A stretch of 64,000 nt of DNA. Source: Paractinoplanes abujensis. Lineage in GTDB: Bacteria > Actinomycetota > Actinomycetes > Mycobacteriales > Micromonosporaceae. The notes beneath the pieces are model-generated. The model saw only the letters and a list, made by a program, of their open reading frames with translations. It had not been told where the DNA came from and made no database searches. Of this stretch, positions 25,522 to 34,934 are shown piece by piece (position 1 is the stretch's first letter; each line of letters starts with the position of its first letter). The stretch is from assembly GCF_014204895.1 (NCBI RefSeq), contig NZ_JACHMF010000001.1:8370001-8434000 (forward strand). The letters are read 5' to 3'. A program made the translations under genes and the position numbers.

Positions 25522-26817
25522 ATGAGAAGCGTGGAGACAAGAGACTGGATACGTGACGGGCTGCGAGCGGTGGCGGCCGGGTTGCTCTCGATCGTGCTCG
25601 CGGTCCTGAACATCCCGCTCTTCGTGCTTTTCGTGGTCTCCCTGGTGCTCACCCCGGTGCTCGGGATCGGCCTGGTGGCGCTGCCCGCGGTCACCGTCCT
25701 GATCCGGGCCAAAGCCGATCTGGCCCGCCGGACGGCGGCCTGGCACGGCGTGAGCATCACCCGCCCCTATCGGCCCAAGCCGGCCGGGGTGGGGCTGATC
25801 GGCTGGCAGCGCTACCACTGGGTGATCACTGACCCGGCCACGTGGCGCGACGTCGCCTGGCTGCTGCCCGGCGCGGTCGGCGGGCTCGTTCTCGGCGTTC
25901 TCACGCTCGCCCTGCCCGCGTACGGCGTCGAGGGGATCACCCTGCTCCCGCTCTGGATCTATCTGGGCGAGGGCTGGTCCGGCTACGGCGTGAACTGGCC
26001 CATCCAGAACATCGCCGAGGGTTTCCTCTCGCTCCCGCAGGGCCTGGTGTTTCTCGCTCTCGGCCTGGTCGTCGCGCCCCACCTGCGCCGCTTCGAGGGC
26101 CTGTGGGCCAAGCTGTTCCTGGCCCCGACCCGCGCGGCCGAGCTGCGGCTGCGGGTCACCCAGCTCACCGTCACCCGGGCCGACACGGTCGACGCGCAGG
26201 CCGCCGAGCTGCGCCGGATCGAGCGCGATCTGCACGACGGCGCCCAGGCCCGGCTGGTCTCGCTGGGCATGACGATCGGCCTGGCCGAGGAGCTGGTCGA
26301 GCGCGACCCCGAGACGGCCCGCAAACTGCTGGCTGAGGCGCGCGAGAACAGCTCCACGGCACTGGTCGAGCTGCGTCACCTCGTACGGGGGATTCACCCG
26401 CCGGTGCTGGCCGAGCGCGGCCTCGACGGGGCGGTGCGGGCGCTCGCGCTGACGTCGCGCATACCGACCACTGTGGACTCCGACGTCCCAGGCCGGCTGG
26501 AGACGCCGGTCGAGTCGGCGGCGTATTTCGCGGTTGCCGAGGCCCTGGCCAACGTGCAGCGGCACAGCGCCGCCACCTTCGCCTACGTGAGCATGCACCG
26601 CTCCGGTGACCTGCTGCGCCTGGAGGTCGGCGACGACGGACGGGGCGGCGCCGACATGACCCGGGGCACCGGGCTGGCGGGAATGGAGCGACGCCTGGCC
26701 GCCTTCGATGGCACGATGACCCTGTCCAGCCCGCCGGGTGGGCCGACCATCGTGACCATGGAGCTGCCGTGCGCGTCGTCATCGCCGAGGACCATGCTCT
26801 CCTCCGGGACGGACTGA
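25522..26817 (+). CDS. sensor histidine kinase (HisKA_3, NarL-type system)
   Basis: The 431-residue kinase begins with a membrane sensor region (helices at about 15-65, 110-135 and 170-195) resembling the putative-sensor module of actinobacterial kinases. HisKA_3 follows, with the phospho-acceptor His in RRIERDLHDGAQARL (about residue 238). The HATPase domain includes EALANVQRHSAA, GDDGRGG and GTGLAGMERRL. The last residues overlap the response regulator gene by 49 nt, so the pair is coupled. The signal is unknown. A GTG nine bases downstream is an alternative start. Confidence 0.9.
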   Translation: MRSVETRDWIRDGLRAVAAGLLSIVLAVLNIPLFVLFVVSLVLTPVLGIGLVALPAVTVLIRAKADLARRTAAWHGVSITRPYRPKPAGVGLIGWQRYHWVITDPATWRDVAWLLPGAVGGLVLGVLTLALPAYGVEGITLLPLWIYLGEGWSGYGVNWPIQNIAEGFLSLPQGLVFLALGLVVAPHLRRFEGLWAKLFLAPTRAAELRLRVTQLTVTRADTVDAQAAELRRIERDLHDGAQARLVSLGMTIGLAEELVERDPETARKLLAEARENSSTALVELRHLVRGIHPPVLAERGLDGAVRALALTSRIPTTVDSDVPGRLETPVESAAYFAVAEALANVQRHSAATFAYVSMHRSGDLLRLEVGDDGRGGADMTRGTGLAGMERRLAAFDGTMTLSSPPGGPTIVTMELPCASSSPRTMLSSGTD

Positions 26818-27404
26818 CCCGGATCCTGGAGGCGTTCGACTTCGAGGTCGTCTCGGTGGTCGACCGCGGGCCCGACGTGCTGCCCACGCTGCTGGAGTGC
26901 AAGCCCGACGTGGCCGTGCTCGACGTGCGCCTGCCGCCCACGTTCACCGACGAGGGCCTGCAGGCCGCGATCGCCGTCCGCCGGGAGGTCCCGGGTCTGC
27001 CCATCCTCGTGCTCTCGCAGCACGTCGAGCCGCTCTACGCGCGCGAGCTCCTCTCCGACCGCCGTGGCGGCGTGGGCTACCTGCTCAAGGACAGGGTGTC
27101 CGACGTGACCCAGTTCGTCGACGCGGTGCGGCAGGTGGCCGGCGGTGGCACGGTGATGGACCCCGAGGTCGTGGCCCGCCTGCTCGACCGTTCGCGGCCG
27201 CTGGACGTGCTCACCGCGCGCGAGCGGGAAGTGCTGGGCGAGATGGCGTCGGGGCGGTCCAACGCGGCCATCGCGGCCAAGCTGTTCGTCACCGAGAAGG
27301 CCGTGAGCAAGCACATCAACAACATCTTCACCAAGCTCGGGCTGCCGGTCTCGGAGGACGACAACCGCCGGGTGCTGGCGGTTCTCGCCTACTTGGACAG
27401 CTGA
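26769..27404 (+). CDS. LuxR-family response regulator (NarL type)
   Basis: The 211-residue regulator has a receiver domain with acidic residues AEDHAL, phospho-acceptor Asp in VAVLDVRLPP (about residue 54) and Lys in YLLKD. The C-terminal LuxR HTH is LTAREREVLGEMASGRSNAA followed by KLFVTEKAVSKHINNIFTKL. It acts with the kinase encoded immediately upstream (49-nt overlap). No target promoter is obvious. It ends convergently, overlapping the LLM oxidoreductase gene by 16 nt. Confidence 0.93.
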   Translation: MRVVIAEDHALLRDGLTRILEAFDFEVVSVVDRGPDVLPTLLECKPDVAVLDVRLPPTFTDEGLQAAIAVRREVPGLPILVLSQHVEPLYARELLSDRRGGVGYLLKDRVSDVTQFVDAVRQVAGGGTVMDPEVVARLLDRSRPLDVLTAREREVLGEMASGRSNAAIAAKLFVTEKAVSKHINNIFTKLGLPVSEDDNRRVLAVLAYLDS

Positions 27405-28321
27405 GGCAGCACGTCGCTCGCGATCAGGTCGACGTGGTCGAGGTCGCCCATCTCGATGATGCGCAGGTGCACGCGGGTGGCGCCGATCTCGCGCATCTCG
27501 CCGATCCGTTGCACCAGCCGGTCGGGCGAGCCCACTACCGGGTCCTCCGGCGGCAGCACGCTCTTGACGTGCAGGGGAGCGGCCCGGCGCTGGGCCTCGG
27601 CGTCGCTGCGGCCGATCGCCACGACGATGCCGGCCGACAGGGTCAGCGGCTGCTCGCGACCGATCCGGGCGGCCGCCCGGCGCACCCGGTCGAACGCGGC
27701 CGCGGTCTCGGCGACCGTCTTGAACGGCATGTTGAACTCGTCGGCGAACCGGGCCGCCAGCTCCGGCGTGCGGCGGGGGCCCTTGCCCCCGACGATGATG
27801 GGCGGGTGCGGCCGCTGGACCGGCAGCGGCAAGGCGTGCGCGTCCACCAGCTGATAATGCTTGCCCTCGTACGAGTACGTCTCGCCCTCGGCCGTGCCCC
27901 ACAGTCCGGTGAGGATCTCCAACTGCTCCTCGAGCCGGTCGAAGCGCTCACCCACCGGGGGGAACGGAATCCCGTACGCGGTGTGCTCGCGCTCCACCCA
28001 ACCCGCGCCCATGCCCAGCTCGACACGGCCGCCGCTCATCTGATCGACCTGCGCCACGATGATCGACAGCGGTCCCGGCAGGCGGAATGTGGCCGAATTC
28101 ACCATCGTGCCCAGGCGCAGCGTTTTCGTCTCGCGCGCGAGGCCGGCCAGCGTGATCCAGGCGTCGGTCGGCCCCGGTAGCCCAGGGTCAGGGGTCAGTG
28201 CCCGATAGTGATCGGCGCGGAGAAGTCCCTCGTAACCCGCGTCCTCAGCCTGTCGGGCGAACCTCAACTGGGTGTCATAAGAGGCACCCCGATGGGGCTC
28301 GATGAACAGACAGACGCGCAT
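27389..28321 (-). CDS. LLM-class (F420-dependent type) oxidoreductase
   Basis: This 310-residue TIM-barrel protein belongs to the luciferase-like monooxygenase family. It opens MRVCLFIEPHRGASYDTQ, continues with the F420-type features GLLRADHY and LGTMVNSATFRLPG, then ELGMGAGWVEREHTAYG, and a phosphate-binding PPIIVGGKGPRRT region. In actinomycetes most members use coenzyme F420; FMN cannot be excluded. The ATG at 28321 is preferred to upstream ATGs at 28324 and 28333. The gene is monocistronic, and its substrate is unknown. Confidence 0.87.
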   Translation of the reverse strand: MRVCLFIEPHRGASYDTQLRFARQAEDAGYEGLLRADHYRALTPDPGLPGPTDAWITLAGLARETKTLRLGTMVNSATFRLPGPLSIIVAQVDQMSGGRVELGMGAGWVEREHTAYGIPFPPVGERFDRLEEQLEILTGLWGTAEGETYSYEGKHYQLVDAHALPLPVQRPHPPIIVGGKGPRRTPELAARFADEFNMPFKTVAETAAAFDRVRRAAARIGREQPLTLSAGIVVAIGRSDAEAQRRAAPLHVKSVLPPEDPVVGSPDRLVQRIGEMREIGATRVHLRIIEMGDLDHVDLIASDVLPQLSK

Positions 28322-28530
28322 CATCGACCCCAATAGACGCTGTTAGGACGCATAGCGGCTCATCATGATCCATCGTGAGAGATACGTCTACTTCGGCGTT
28401 TGAGACGAACTTGTCATCGATGCATGTGCCAGTTTGCCCTACGATCCCCGGTCGGGGCACCCCTGTCCCACGTTCGACCCCTTAGGCCTCGGCGCGCCTT
28501 TTGCCTCGATGCCCTGCTGGAAGGATCACG

Positions 28531-29565
28531 GTGCACAGAAGGACCCTCGTTCGTTCCGTTGTCGCCGGCGCGCTCGCCCTCACCATGAGCGCGGCCGCCG
28601 GGTGCAGCGACGACTCGGCTGACGGCGACGGTGGCAGCGGCGCCTCGCTCGAGAAGATCACTTACCTGACCTCGTTCGGCACGTTCGGCCGCGACTCCTA
28701 CGCGTACGTCGCCCTGGAGAAGGGCTACTTCAAGGACGCCGGCTTCGACGTCACGATCAACCCGGGCCAGGGCTCCGGCAAGAACATCCAGTCGATCGTG
28801 GCCGGCCAGGCCCAGTTCACGCCGATCGACCTCACCGGCGGCCTGATCGCGGCCGGTGGCAAGGACAAAGTCACCGGGTTCACCGCGGTGAGCGCCATTC
28901 AGCAGCGCACCATGGCGGCGATCATCGCGCTCGACGGCAACGGCATCAACACGCCGAAGGACCTCGAGGGCAAGACCATCGCCGACCAGCCCGGCTCGGT
29001 GGTCAAGACCCTGTTCCCGACGTACGCCAAGCTGGCCAACGTGGACGACAAGAAGGTCAAGTTCGTCAACGGCGAGGCCCAGACGCTGATCGGCACGCTC
29101 GCGTCGGGCCGCGTGCAGGGCATCGGCCAGTTCGTGGTGGGCAAGCCCACCGTCGAGACCGTGGCCAAGGGCAAGAAGGCCGTGGTGCTGCCCTACAGCG
29201 ACGTCCTCCAGGACCTGTACGGCAACGTGCTGATCACGTCGTCGAAGTACGCGCAGGACAACCCGGAGAAGGTCAAGAAGTTCACCGAGGCGCTGCTCAA
29301 GGGTCTCAACGACGCCATCACCAACCCCAACGAGGCCGGCACGATCACGCAGAAGTACGTGCAGACGGCCAAGCCGGACGGTGTCGCCGCCGAGCTCACC
29401 CTGATGGGTCCGTACGTCAAGTCGGCCGCGGCCGGCATCCCGGTCGGCGCGCTCGACGCCGAGCGGGTCGCCCGCTCCATCGCCATCCTGCAGGGCTCCG
29501 GCCAGATCGACCCGGGCCTCAAGCCCGAGCAGGTCATCAACTTCGATCTGACCCCCAAGGCCTGA
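28531..29565 (+). CDS. ABC transporter substrate-binding lipoprotein (NMT1/SsuA-like)
   Basis: The 344-residue protein has a lipoprotein signal (MHRRTLVRSVVAGALALTMS, then AAAGC with the lipidated Cys at residue 25) and a Ser/Asp/Gly linker. The mature NMT1/THI5-like fold includes ITYLTSFGTFGRDSYAYVAL and NPGQGSGKNIQSIVAGQAQF. Relatives bind pyrimidine precursors, sulfonates, nitrate or aromatic compounds. The GTG at 28531 has a GAAGGA site. A permease follows after a 65-nt gap that holds a hairpin. No thiamine riboswitch could be recognised in the 200 nt upstream. Confidence 0.9.
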   Translation: MHRRTLVRSVVAGALALTMSAAAGCSDDSADGDGGSGASLEKITYLTSFGTFGRDSYAYVALEKGYFKDAGFDVTINPGQGSGKNIQSIVAGQAQFTPIDLTGGLIAAGGKDKVTGFTAVSAIQQRTMAAIIALDGNGINTPKDLEGKTIADQPGSVVKTLFPTYAKLANVDDKKVKFVNGEAQTLIGTLASGRVQGIGQFVVGKPTVETVAKGKKAVVLPYSDVLQDLYGNVLITSSKYAQDNPEKVKKFTEALLKGLNDAITNPNEAGTITQKYVQTAKPDGVAAELTLMGPYVKSAAAGIPVGALDAERVARSIAILQGSGQIDPGLKPEQVINFDLTPKA

Positions 29566-29581
29566 TCGTTCTCTAGTGTGA

Positions 29582-29611
29582 CGGGGGTGCGCCGGCCACG
29601 GCGTGCCCCCG
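29582..29611 (+). terminator. intercistronic hairpin between SBP and permease
   Basis: Arms at 29582-29594 and 29599-29611 (CGGGGGTGCGCCG against CGGCGTGCCCCCG) pair over 13 bases with two G-T wobbles around a GCCA loop. Partial termination or 3' protection here would give more binding protein than permease, a common arrangement in ABC operons. That effect is inference. Confidence 0.6.
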
Positions 29612-29630
29612 CCCGTTTCGAGGAGCACCG

Positions 29631-30458
29631 GTGCACGACACCCTGACGCCCCCGTCGGAGGCCGCAGTGGCCCGTCCCACCCGCCCGGCGCGGCGGATCT
29701 CGCTCTCGGCGGTGGGCTGGCCGGTTCTGGGGATCGTCGTGACCATCGCGGCCTGGTGGGCGGTCGTCGAGGTCTTCGACATCCAGACGATCATCCTGCC
29801 GTCGCCGGTCGCGGTGGCCGAGAGCTTCGGCACTTACACCCAGCTGCTGCTCAGCACCACATGGGACACCGTACGGGTCACGCTGATCGGTTTCGCGTTG
29901 TCGATCGCCATCGGCGTCGCGCTGGGCACCGCCCTCGCTGCCTGGAAGCCGTTCGAGCGCGCGTTCGGCCCGCTGCTGGTCGCCCTCAACGCCGTGCCCA
30001 AGGTCGCGGTGGCCCCGCTGATGATCGCGTGGTTCGGTTTCGGCACCACGCCGGTGCTGGCGATGGCGTTCCTGCTCTGCTTCTTCCCGATCGTGCTGTC
30101 CACCGCCACCGGCCTCACCAGCACCCCCTCCGACCTGGTGGAGCTGGCCAAGTCGCTGGACGCCACCCGGGTGCAGACCTTCCTGCGCGTACGGGTCCCG
30201 GCCGCCCTGCCCCAGATCTTCGTGGGCCTCAAGCTGGCCATGCCCCTGGCCGTCATCGGCGTCGCCGTGGGCGAGATGCAGTCCGGCGGCGTCGACGAAG
30301 GCCTCGGCACGATCATCGTGCAGACCGCGGGCCAGGGTGACACCGCCACCGCGTTCGCCGCCCTGACCCTGATGGCCGTGGTCAGCATCATCCTCTACTA
30401 CGCGATCGTCGCCATCGAGCGTGTGGCCCTGCCCTGGGTGCGCGGCACGACCGCCTAG
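29631..30458 (+). CDS. ABC transporter permease (SsuC/NitT/TauT type)
   Basis: This 275-residue inner-membrane protein has about six helices. The cytoplasmic EAA-type loop ELAKSLDATRVQTFLRVRVP AALPQ is where the ATPase docks. The upstream gene encodes the matching binding protein. The GTG start has a GAGGAG site. No ATP-binding subunit is encoded on either side, so the complex must borrow one from elsewhere. Its stop codon overlaps that of the next gene on the other strand (CTAG). Confidence 0.9.
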   Translation: MHDTLTPPSEAAVARPTRPARRISLSAVGWPVLGIVVTIAAWWAVVEVFDIQTIILPSPVAVAESFGTYTQLLLSTTWDTVRVTLIGFALSIAIGVALGTALAAWKPFERAFGPLLVALNAVPKVAVAPLMIAWFGFGTTPVLAMAFLLCFFPIVLSTATGLTSTPSDLVELAKSLDATRVQTFLRVRVPAALPQIFVGLKLAMPLAVIGVAVGEMQSGGVDEGLGTIIVQTAGQGDTATAFAALTLMAVVSIILYYAIVAIERVALPWVRGTTA

Positions 30459-31078
30459 AGGCCCGCTCCGCGGTAATACCTGAGCGTCTCCTCGTCGCGC
30501 TCCGGGCCCGCCGCCCACTGCCGCAACAGCTCGCCCGCCACCTGCCGGTCGCCGCTCGACAGGGCGCGGTCGACCCAGGTCAGGGGCTCCTCGTGGGCCG
30601 GGTCGGCGGGGAAGTTGAGGCCCTTGACCCGGGCCCACTCGGCCACGTCCTCGTCGGTGAGAGCCTCCTCGGTGAGACGCTCGAGCAGGGCGTCGCGCTG
30701 CGGGTGGGTGTCCGCCCGTACGAAGGCGAGGGTTGTCTCGACCCCCGCCGCGAACAGGTATTGGACGTCGTAGGCGCAGCCGGCGTCGAAGTTGGACTGC
30801 TTGATCGCCCAGTGCCGCCAGACGTCCTCGACCCGCCGGTGCTCGGCCAGCAGGAAACCGGCCAGCTCGGCCTCCTCGCCCAGCCCTCGCCCGGGCGACT
30901 CGCGGCAGCACGCGGCTTCCTGCTCGACCAGCGACCGCAGCAGGGCCAGATCCTCCGGGCGGCGGTCGTACTGCAGGGCCCACAACACCTTCGCCCGCCT
31001 CACGGTGTCGTTGCGCAGCTCCGCCCACGCCTCCGGTGCTTCCCGCATCCGCGCCAGCTCCGCGCGCGCCTCATCCAT
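30455..31078 (-). CDS. hypothetical helical protein
   Basis: I do not recognise this 207-residue protein. It looks wholly alpha-helical and soluble, starting MDEARAELARMREAPEAWAE and rich in Leu, Glu, Arg and Trp, with repeated patterns such as RRPEDLALLRSLVEQEAACC and DTHPQRDALLERLTEEAL. The arrangement suggests HEAT- or TPR-like repeats, but no motif is firm. The ATG at 31078 is preferred over an upstream one that would add a basic nine-residue extension. The stop overlaps the permease stop. Confidence 0.6.
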   Translation of the reverse strand: MDEARAELARMREAPEAWAELRNDTVRRAKVLWALQYDRRPEDLALLRSLVEQEAACCRESPGRGLGEEAELAGFLLAEHRRVEDVWRHWAIKQSNFDAGCAYDVQYLFAAGVETTLAFVRADTHPQRDALLERLTEEALTDEDVAEWARVKGLNFPADPAHEEPLTWVDRALSSGDRQVAGELLRQWAAGPERDEETLRYYRGAGL

Positions 31079-31174
31079 CACCCGCCCACGATGACACCGC
31101 CGCACCAGTGCGTCGACGGATGAAGCGCGCTGCCGGCGGCCGAGGACGAGGACATCTGCTGCGACGGGCCTTGT

Positions 31175-32872
31175 TCAGGTGTCGAGCAGGGTGCGTAGGC
31201 GCACGGTGTCGGCGACCGTCCAGCCCGGGGGCGGGGCCAGCGCGGCCCACCCGTCGACGGCGCCCGACTTGTAGACGTGGCCGTGACCGATCGGGGCCTT
31301 GTTGGCGAAGAGCAGATCCACTGTCGTCTGCCAGAACGTGATCACCGGATACCAGTGCATGTCCGGGGTGACGTCGGGGCCGCGTGTGCCCCGCAGCCAC
31401 TCCGGTTTGTGCCAGAGCAGGCTGGGGCTCCACCACACGACCGGGTCCGACGAGTTCTGCATGTAGACGACCTTGCGGGGCGGTCCGGTCAGGTCGCGCA
31501 GTTCGTGTGACTCCGAGGAGAACTCGACGGGCAGGCCAGGGTACGACGGGTCCCACACCGGCGATCCGGGGGCGCGGCCCGCGGTCAGTTCGCGGTGCAC
31601 GGGGTTGGCGAACATCGGGCCTTCGAGGAGGATCCCGTCGGCGCCCTCGACCATCGCGGCCGCCGTGCCGAAGGTCTTCTCGGTGCCGTACGTGCCCAGG
31701 CTCTCCCCGAAGATCAGCAGCTTGGGGCGGTCGTGGGCCGGCATCCGGGTCCAGCGTTCGCGGACGGCGGTGATCAGGGCCGAGGCGGCGTCGACGACTT
31801 TGGTGCGGTCGACCGCGAACGAGATCCAGCTCGGCAGGTAGCTGTACTGCATCGACACCAGAGCGGTGTCGCCGGTGTACATGTATTCGAGCGAGCTCGG
31901 CACGTCGTTGTCGACCCAGCCGGTGCCGGTGGGGGTGAACACGGCGATCACGTCGCGGTTCCAGGCTCCCGTACGGTCCATCTCCCGCACCACCAGCGCC
32001 GCGCGATCCTGCGCGGTGTCGGCCGACGAGAGCCCGGCGTAGATGCGGATGGGGTCGAGCGCGGGCCGGCCGGAGAACGCGGTGAGCGCGCTGACCGGGG
32101 GCGCCTTGGTCACGAAGTTGCGGCCCTGGCGGCCCAGCGAGTCCCACGTCACCAGCGAGCCCAGACTGCCCGAGCGCAGGGCGGAGGCCGGGCGCACGAC
32201 GCCGTCGCCGGTGCCGCTGTCGGTGATCGCGGCGGAGCGGTCGGCGCTGGTGACGAGGTTGCTCAGCAGCAGGCCGTCGAACGCGGACCAGCTGAGCACG
32301 GTCACCACGACGAACCCGGCACAGTAGGCCGCCGATTCGGGCACCAGCCGTCCGAAGAGGCGGGCGAAGCCGTGCGCGGCCAGGCGCAGGCAGCGGGCCA
32401 GCAGCAGCAGCGCGCCGAAGGTCAGGATGCTGATGCCGACCGTACGCATCAGGTCGTACTCCTGCTGGGGCGGCATGCCCAGGCGCAGCCGCAGTTCGCG
32501 CTGCCAGCGGGTGCCGAGCCAGAGGAAGAGCAGGATCAGCGGGGGCACCAGGATCAGGAGCACGCGCCAGGCGATGCGTTCGACCCGGCGCGACGGCCAC
32601 CATCTCAGGCGCACCACCGCCCCGATGGCCGTTCCCCCGGCGTACCCGAAGGAGGCGGTCAGGCCCGCGACGACGCCTTGCAGAAACCAGGGCCTCGGCA
32701 GCAGGGACGGCGTGTAGGTGAGGCAGTAGAAGACGGCGCACAAGCCGACGCCGGTCACGCTGAGACCGCAGCGGACGACGCGGCGGCTGCCCACGACGGT
32801 CGGGGCGGCGACGACTTCGCGCACGCGCCGCTGGGCCGGTATCAGGGGAGCGGCAACCAACAGTTTGCGCAT
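31175..32872 (-). CDS. Abhydrolase_9 family membrane alpha/beta-hydrolase
   Basis: The protein has about 565 residues from this start. Its N-terminal half has five or so membrane helices (Abhydrolase_9_N-like, containing YTPSLLPRPWFLQGVVAG). The C-terminal half is an extracytoplasmic alpha/beta-hydrolase with the elbow LLIFGESLGTYG, IRIYAGLSSADTAQDRAALV and the family hallmarks LEGPMFANPVHRELTAGRAP and MQNSSDPVVWWSP. Family members are actinobacterial; a role in cell-envelope lipids has been suggested. A GTG at 32923 would add 17 residues; I prefer the ATG at 32872. It is divergent from the GH13 gene. Confidence 0.85.
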   Translation of the reverse strand: MRKLLVAAPLIPAQRRVREVVAAPTVVGSRRVVRCGLSVTGVGLCAVFYCLTYTPSLLPRPWFLQGVVAGLTASFGYAGGTAIGAVVRLRWWPSRRVERIAWRVLLILVPPLILLFLWLGTRWQRELRLRLGMPPQQEYDLMRTVGISILTFGALLLLARCLRLAAHGFARLFGRLVPESAAYCAGFVVVTVLSWSAFDGLLLSNLVTSADRSAAITDSGTGDGVVRPASALRSGSLGSLVTWDSLGRQGRNFVTKAPPVSALTAFSGRPALDPIRIYAGLSSADTAQDRAALVVREMDRTGAWNRDVIAVFTPTGTGWVDNDVPSSLEYMYTGDTALVSMQYSYLPSWISFAVDRTKVVDAASALITAVRERWTRMPAHDRPKLLIFGESLGTYGTEKTFGTAAAMVEGADGILLEGPMFANPVHRELTAGRAPGSPVWDPSYPGLPVEFSSESHELRDLTGPPRKVVYMQNSSDPVVWWSPSLLWHKPEWLRGTRGPDVTPDMHWYPVITFWQTTVDLLFANKAPIGHGHVYKSGAVDGWAALAPPPGWTVADTVRLRTLLDT

Positions 32873-32942
32873 TCGCGCCCCCGCTCTTGTCGCAGCCGTC
32901 GATATGCGTGACCCCAGCGCCACACGGGGTTACGTTGACCCG

Positions 32943-34877
32943 ATGGCAGGATCTTCCGTTCGCTCCCGGGCCGCAAGCGCGTTCGAGGCCCTGCTTCCAT
33001 CTTTGACCGCCGACGCCACCGAACGGCTGGGTCGTTCGGAGGCACTTGCCTTTCTTGCCCGATTCGAGACGCAGCTGCTCGACATCTACGAGCCGTTGGA
33101 GGTCGTCTACGGCACGGTGCCGCTGAACGACCTGGTGAGGACGGCTCTGGACGCGATCGCCGAGCGCCCGCCGGAGCTGCGTGAGCTGGATCGGCGGCGG
33201 GAGATCGATCCGCGCTGGTATCAGCGGGCGCGGCAGGTCGGGTACGTCTGTTACGCCGATCGGTTCGCCGGGTCGCTTCGTGCGGTGGCCGAAAACCCGG
33301 ACCATCTTGACTATCTGGACGAGCTGGGCGTTACCTATCTCCACCTGATGCCGCTGCTGCAGCCCCGGGCGGGGGAGAACGACGGCGGGTACGCGGTGGC
33401 CGACTACCGCGCGATCGACCCCCGGCTGGGCACGATGGACGACCTGAGCGCGCTGGCGGGCCGGTTGCACGAGCGGAACATGAGCCTCTGCGTCGACCTC
33501 GTGCTCAACCACACGGCCCAGGAACACCCGTGGGCCGAGGCGTGGCGGGCGGGCGACCCGGCGTACGGGGACTTCTACATGTCCTTCCCCGACCGTGAGA
33601 TGCCCGACGCGTACGAGCGGACGATCGTGCCGGTCTTTCCCGACCGCGCTCCGGGCAGCTTCACGCTCTTCGACGGCAAGTGGGTGTGGACGACGTTCTG
33701 GAGCTACCAGTGGGACCTCAACTGGGCCAGCCCGAACGTCTTCCGGGCCATGCTGGAGACGATCCTGTGGCTGGCCAACCGGGGTGTCGACGTCTTCCGC
33801 CTGGACGCCGTCCCGTTCCTGTGGAAGCGGCTCGGCACGACCTGCCTCAACCAGCCCGAGGTGCACCGGATCGTGCAGGCGCTGCGCGCGCTGACCCGGC
33901 TGGCCGCGCCCGGCGTGATCTTCAAGGCCGAGGCGATCGTGGCCCCGGACGACCTGGTGCCCTACCTCGGCGGGCACGACCGCTACCGGCCCGAGTGCGA
34001 GCTGGCCTATCACAACCAGCTGATGGTCATGCTCTGGAGCAGCCTGGCCACCAAGGACGCGCGGCTGATGACCCAGTCGCTGGCCCGGATGAAGCCCATC
34101 CCGGCCGAGGCGACCTGGGTCAGCTATGTGCGCGGGCACGACGACATCGGCTGGGCGATCAGTGCCGAGGACGCGTCGGCGGTGGGCTGGGACTGGTGGA
34201 ACCACCGCAATTTCCTCAACGCGTTCTTCTCCGGCACGTTCCCGTCCTCGTACGCCCGGGGAGCTCTCTTCCAGGAGAATCCGGACACGGGGGACGCGCG
34301 GATCTCGGGCTCGGCGGCTTCGTTGTGCGGGATCACGGAGGACCCGGCGAGCTGGCCCCTGGGTGTGCGGAGGCTGCTTCTGCTGCACGCGGTGGCCTTC
34401 GCGTACGGCGGCATTCCGCTGATCTACATGGGTGACGAGCTCGGCCTGCGCAACGACGACTCCTACCGGCACGACGAGGCGCTGCGGGACGACAACCGCT
34501 GGATGCACCGCCCGCACATGGACTGGGCGGCCGCGGCCCGGCGGCACGACCCGGCGACGCTCGAGGGTCAGGTCTTCACCGGGCTGCGCGAGCTGGTGGC
34601 CGCCCGCAAGGACCTGCTCGCCCTGCGCGGCGGGGGCGAGACCGGGATCGTCGTCGTCGACAACGGTCACGTGTTCGCGTGGCGGCGCCGGCACCCGCGC
34701 AGCGGCACGTTCGTGGGGCTGGCCAACTTCAGCGAGCAGCCGCAGACCGTGGAGGCGGCCGCGATCGGGCACTACGGCTGGCTGGAGACCGCGCTGAGCA
34801 GCGACGGCCCTCTGGTCGTACGGGAAGGTCGTGCCTTTCTGCCCGGTTTGGGCTTCGCCTGGCTGATCGAACGCTGA
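32943..34877 (+). CDS. amylosucrase-family GH13 enzyme
   Basis: This 644-residue protein closely follows the amylosucrase (GH13_4) plan. A helical N-terminal domain (about 1-90) precedes the barrel. Catalytic residues are Asp288 in DVFRLDAVPF, Glu330 in IFKAEAIVAPDD and Asp400 in YVRGHDDIGW. The RSHDDIGW-like and HRNFLNAFFSG stretches are characteristic. It should act on sucrose, either transferring glucose to make alpha-1,4-glucan or hydrolysing it. There is no signal peptide. TACGTT (32931-32936) lies six bases before the ATG, so the transcript is probably leaderless. No sucrose transporter or regulator is nearby. Confidence 0.88.
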   Translation: MAGSSVRSRAASAFEALLPSLTADATERLGRSEALAFLARFETQLLDIYEPLEVVYGTVPLNDLVRTALDAIAERPPELRELDRRREIDPRWYQRARQVGYVCYADRFAGSLRAVAENPDHLDYLDELGVTYLHLMPLLQPRAGENDGGYAVADYRAIDPRLGTMDDLSALAGRLHERNMSLCVDLVLNHTAQEHPWAEAWRAGDPAYGDFYMSFPDREMPDAYERTIVPVFPDRAPGSFTLFDGKWVWTTFWSYQWDLNWASPNVFRAMLETILWLANRGVDVFRLDAVPFLWKRLGTTCLNQPEVHRIVQALRALTRLAAPGVIFKAEAIVAPDDLVPYLGGHDRYRPECELAYHNQLMVMLWSSLATKDARLMTQSLARMKPIPAEATWVSYVRGHDDIGWAISAEDASAVGWDWWNHRNFLNAFFSGTFPSSYARGALFQENPDTGDARISGSAASLCGITEDPASWPLGVRRLLLLHAVAFAYGGIPLIYMGDELGLRNDDSYRHDEALRDDNRWMHRPHMDWAAAARRHDPATLEGQVFTGLRELVAARKDLLALRGGGETGIVVVDNGHVFAWRRRHPRSGTFVGLANFSEQPQTVEAAAIGHYGWLETALSSDGPLVVREGRAFLPGLGFAWLIER

Positions 34878-34934
34878 GTTCTCTTACGTTCCGGCCCCTT
34901 CTGCCGATCTCAACCGGCGAGGAGGGGTGAATTC

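Noticed and set aside
28334..28530. Thiamine riboswitch before the NMT1-like binding protein
   Set aside because: The CTGAGA and the ACCTGA blocks of a TPP riboswitch are not present in order; only GC-rich unstructured sequence is visible.
31071..34772. 1233-codon minus-strand open frame across the GH13 gene
   Set aside because: It is a shadow of strongly GC-biased genes on both strands; the translation is Arg/Pro/His-rich with no domain, and the real genes there have full domains.
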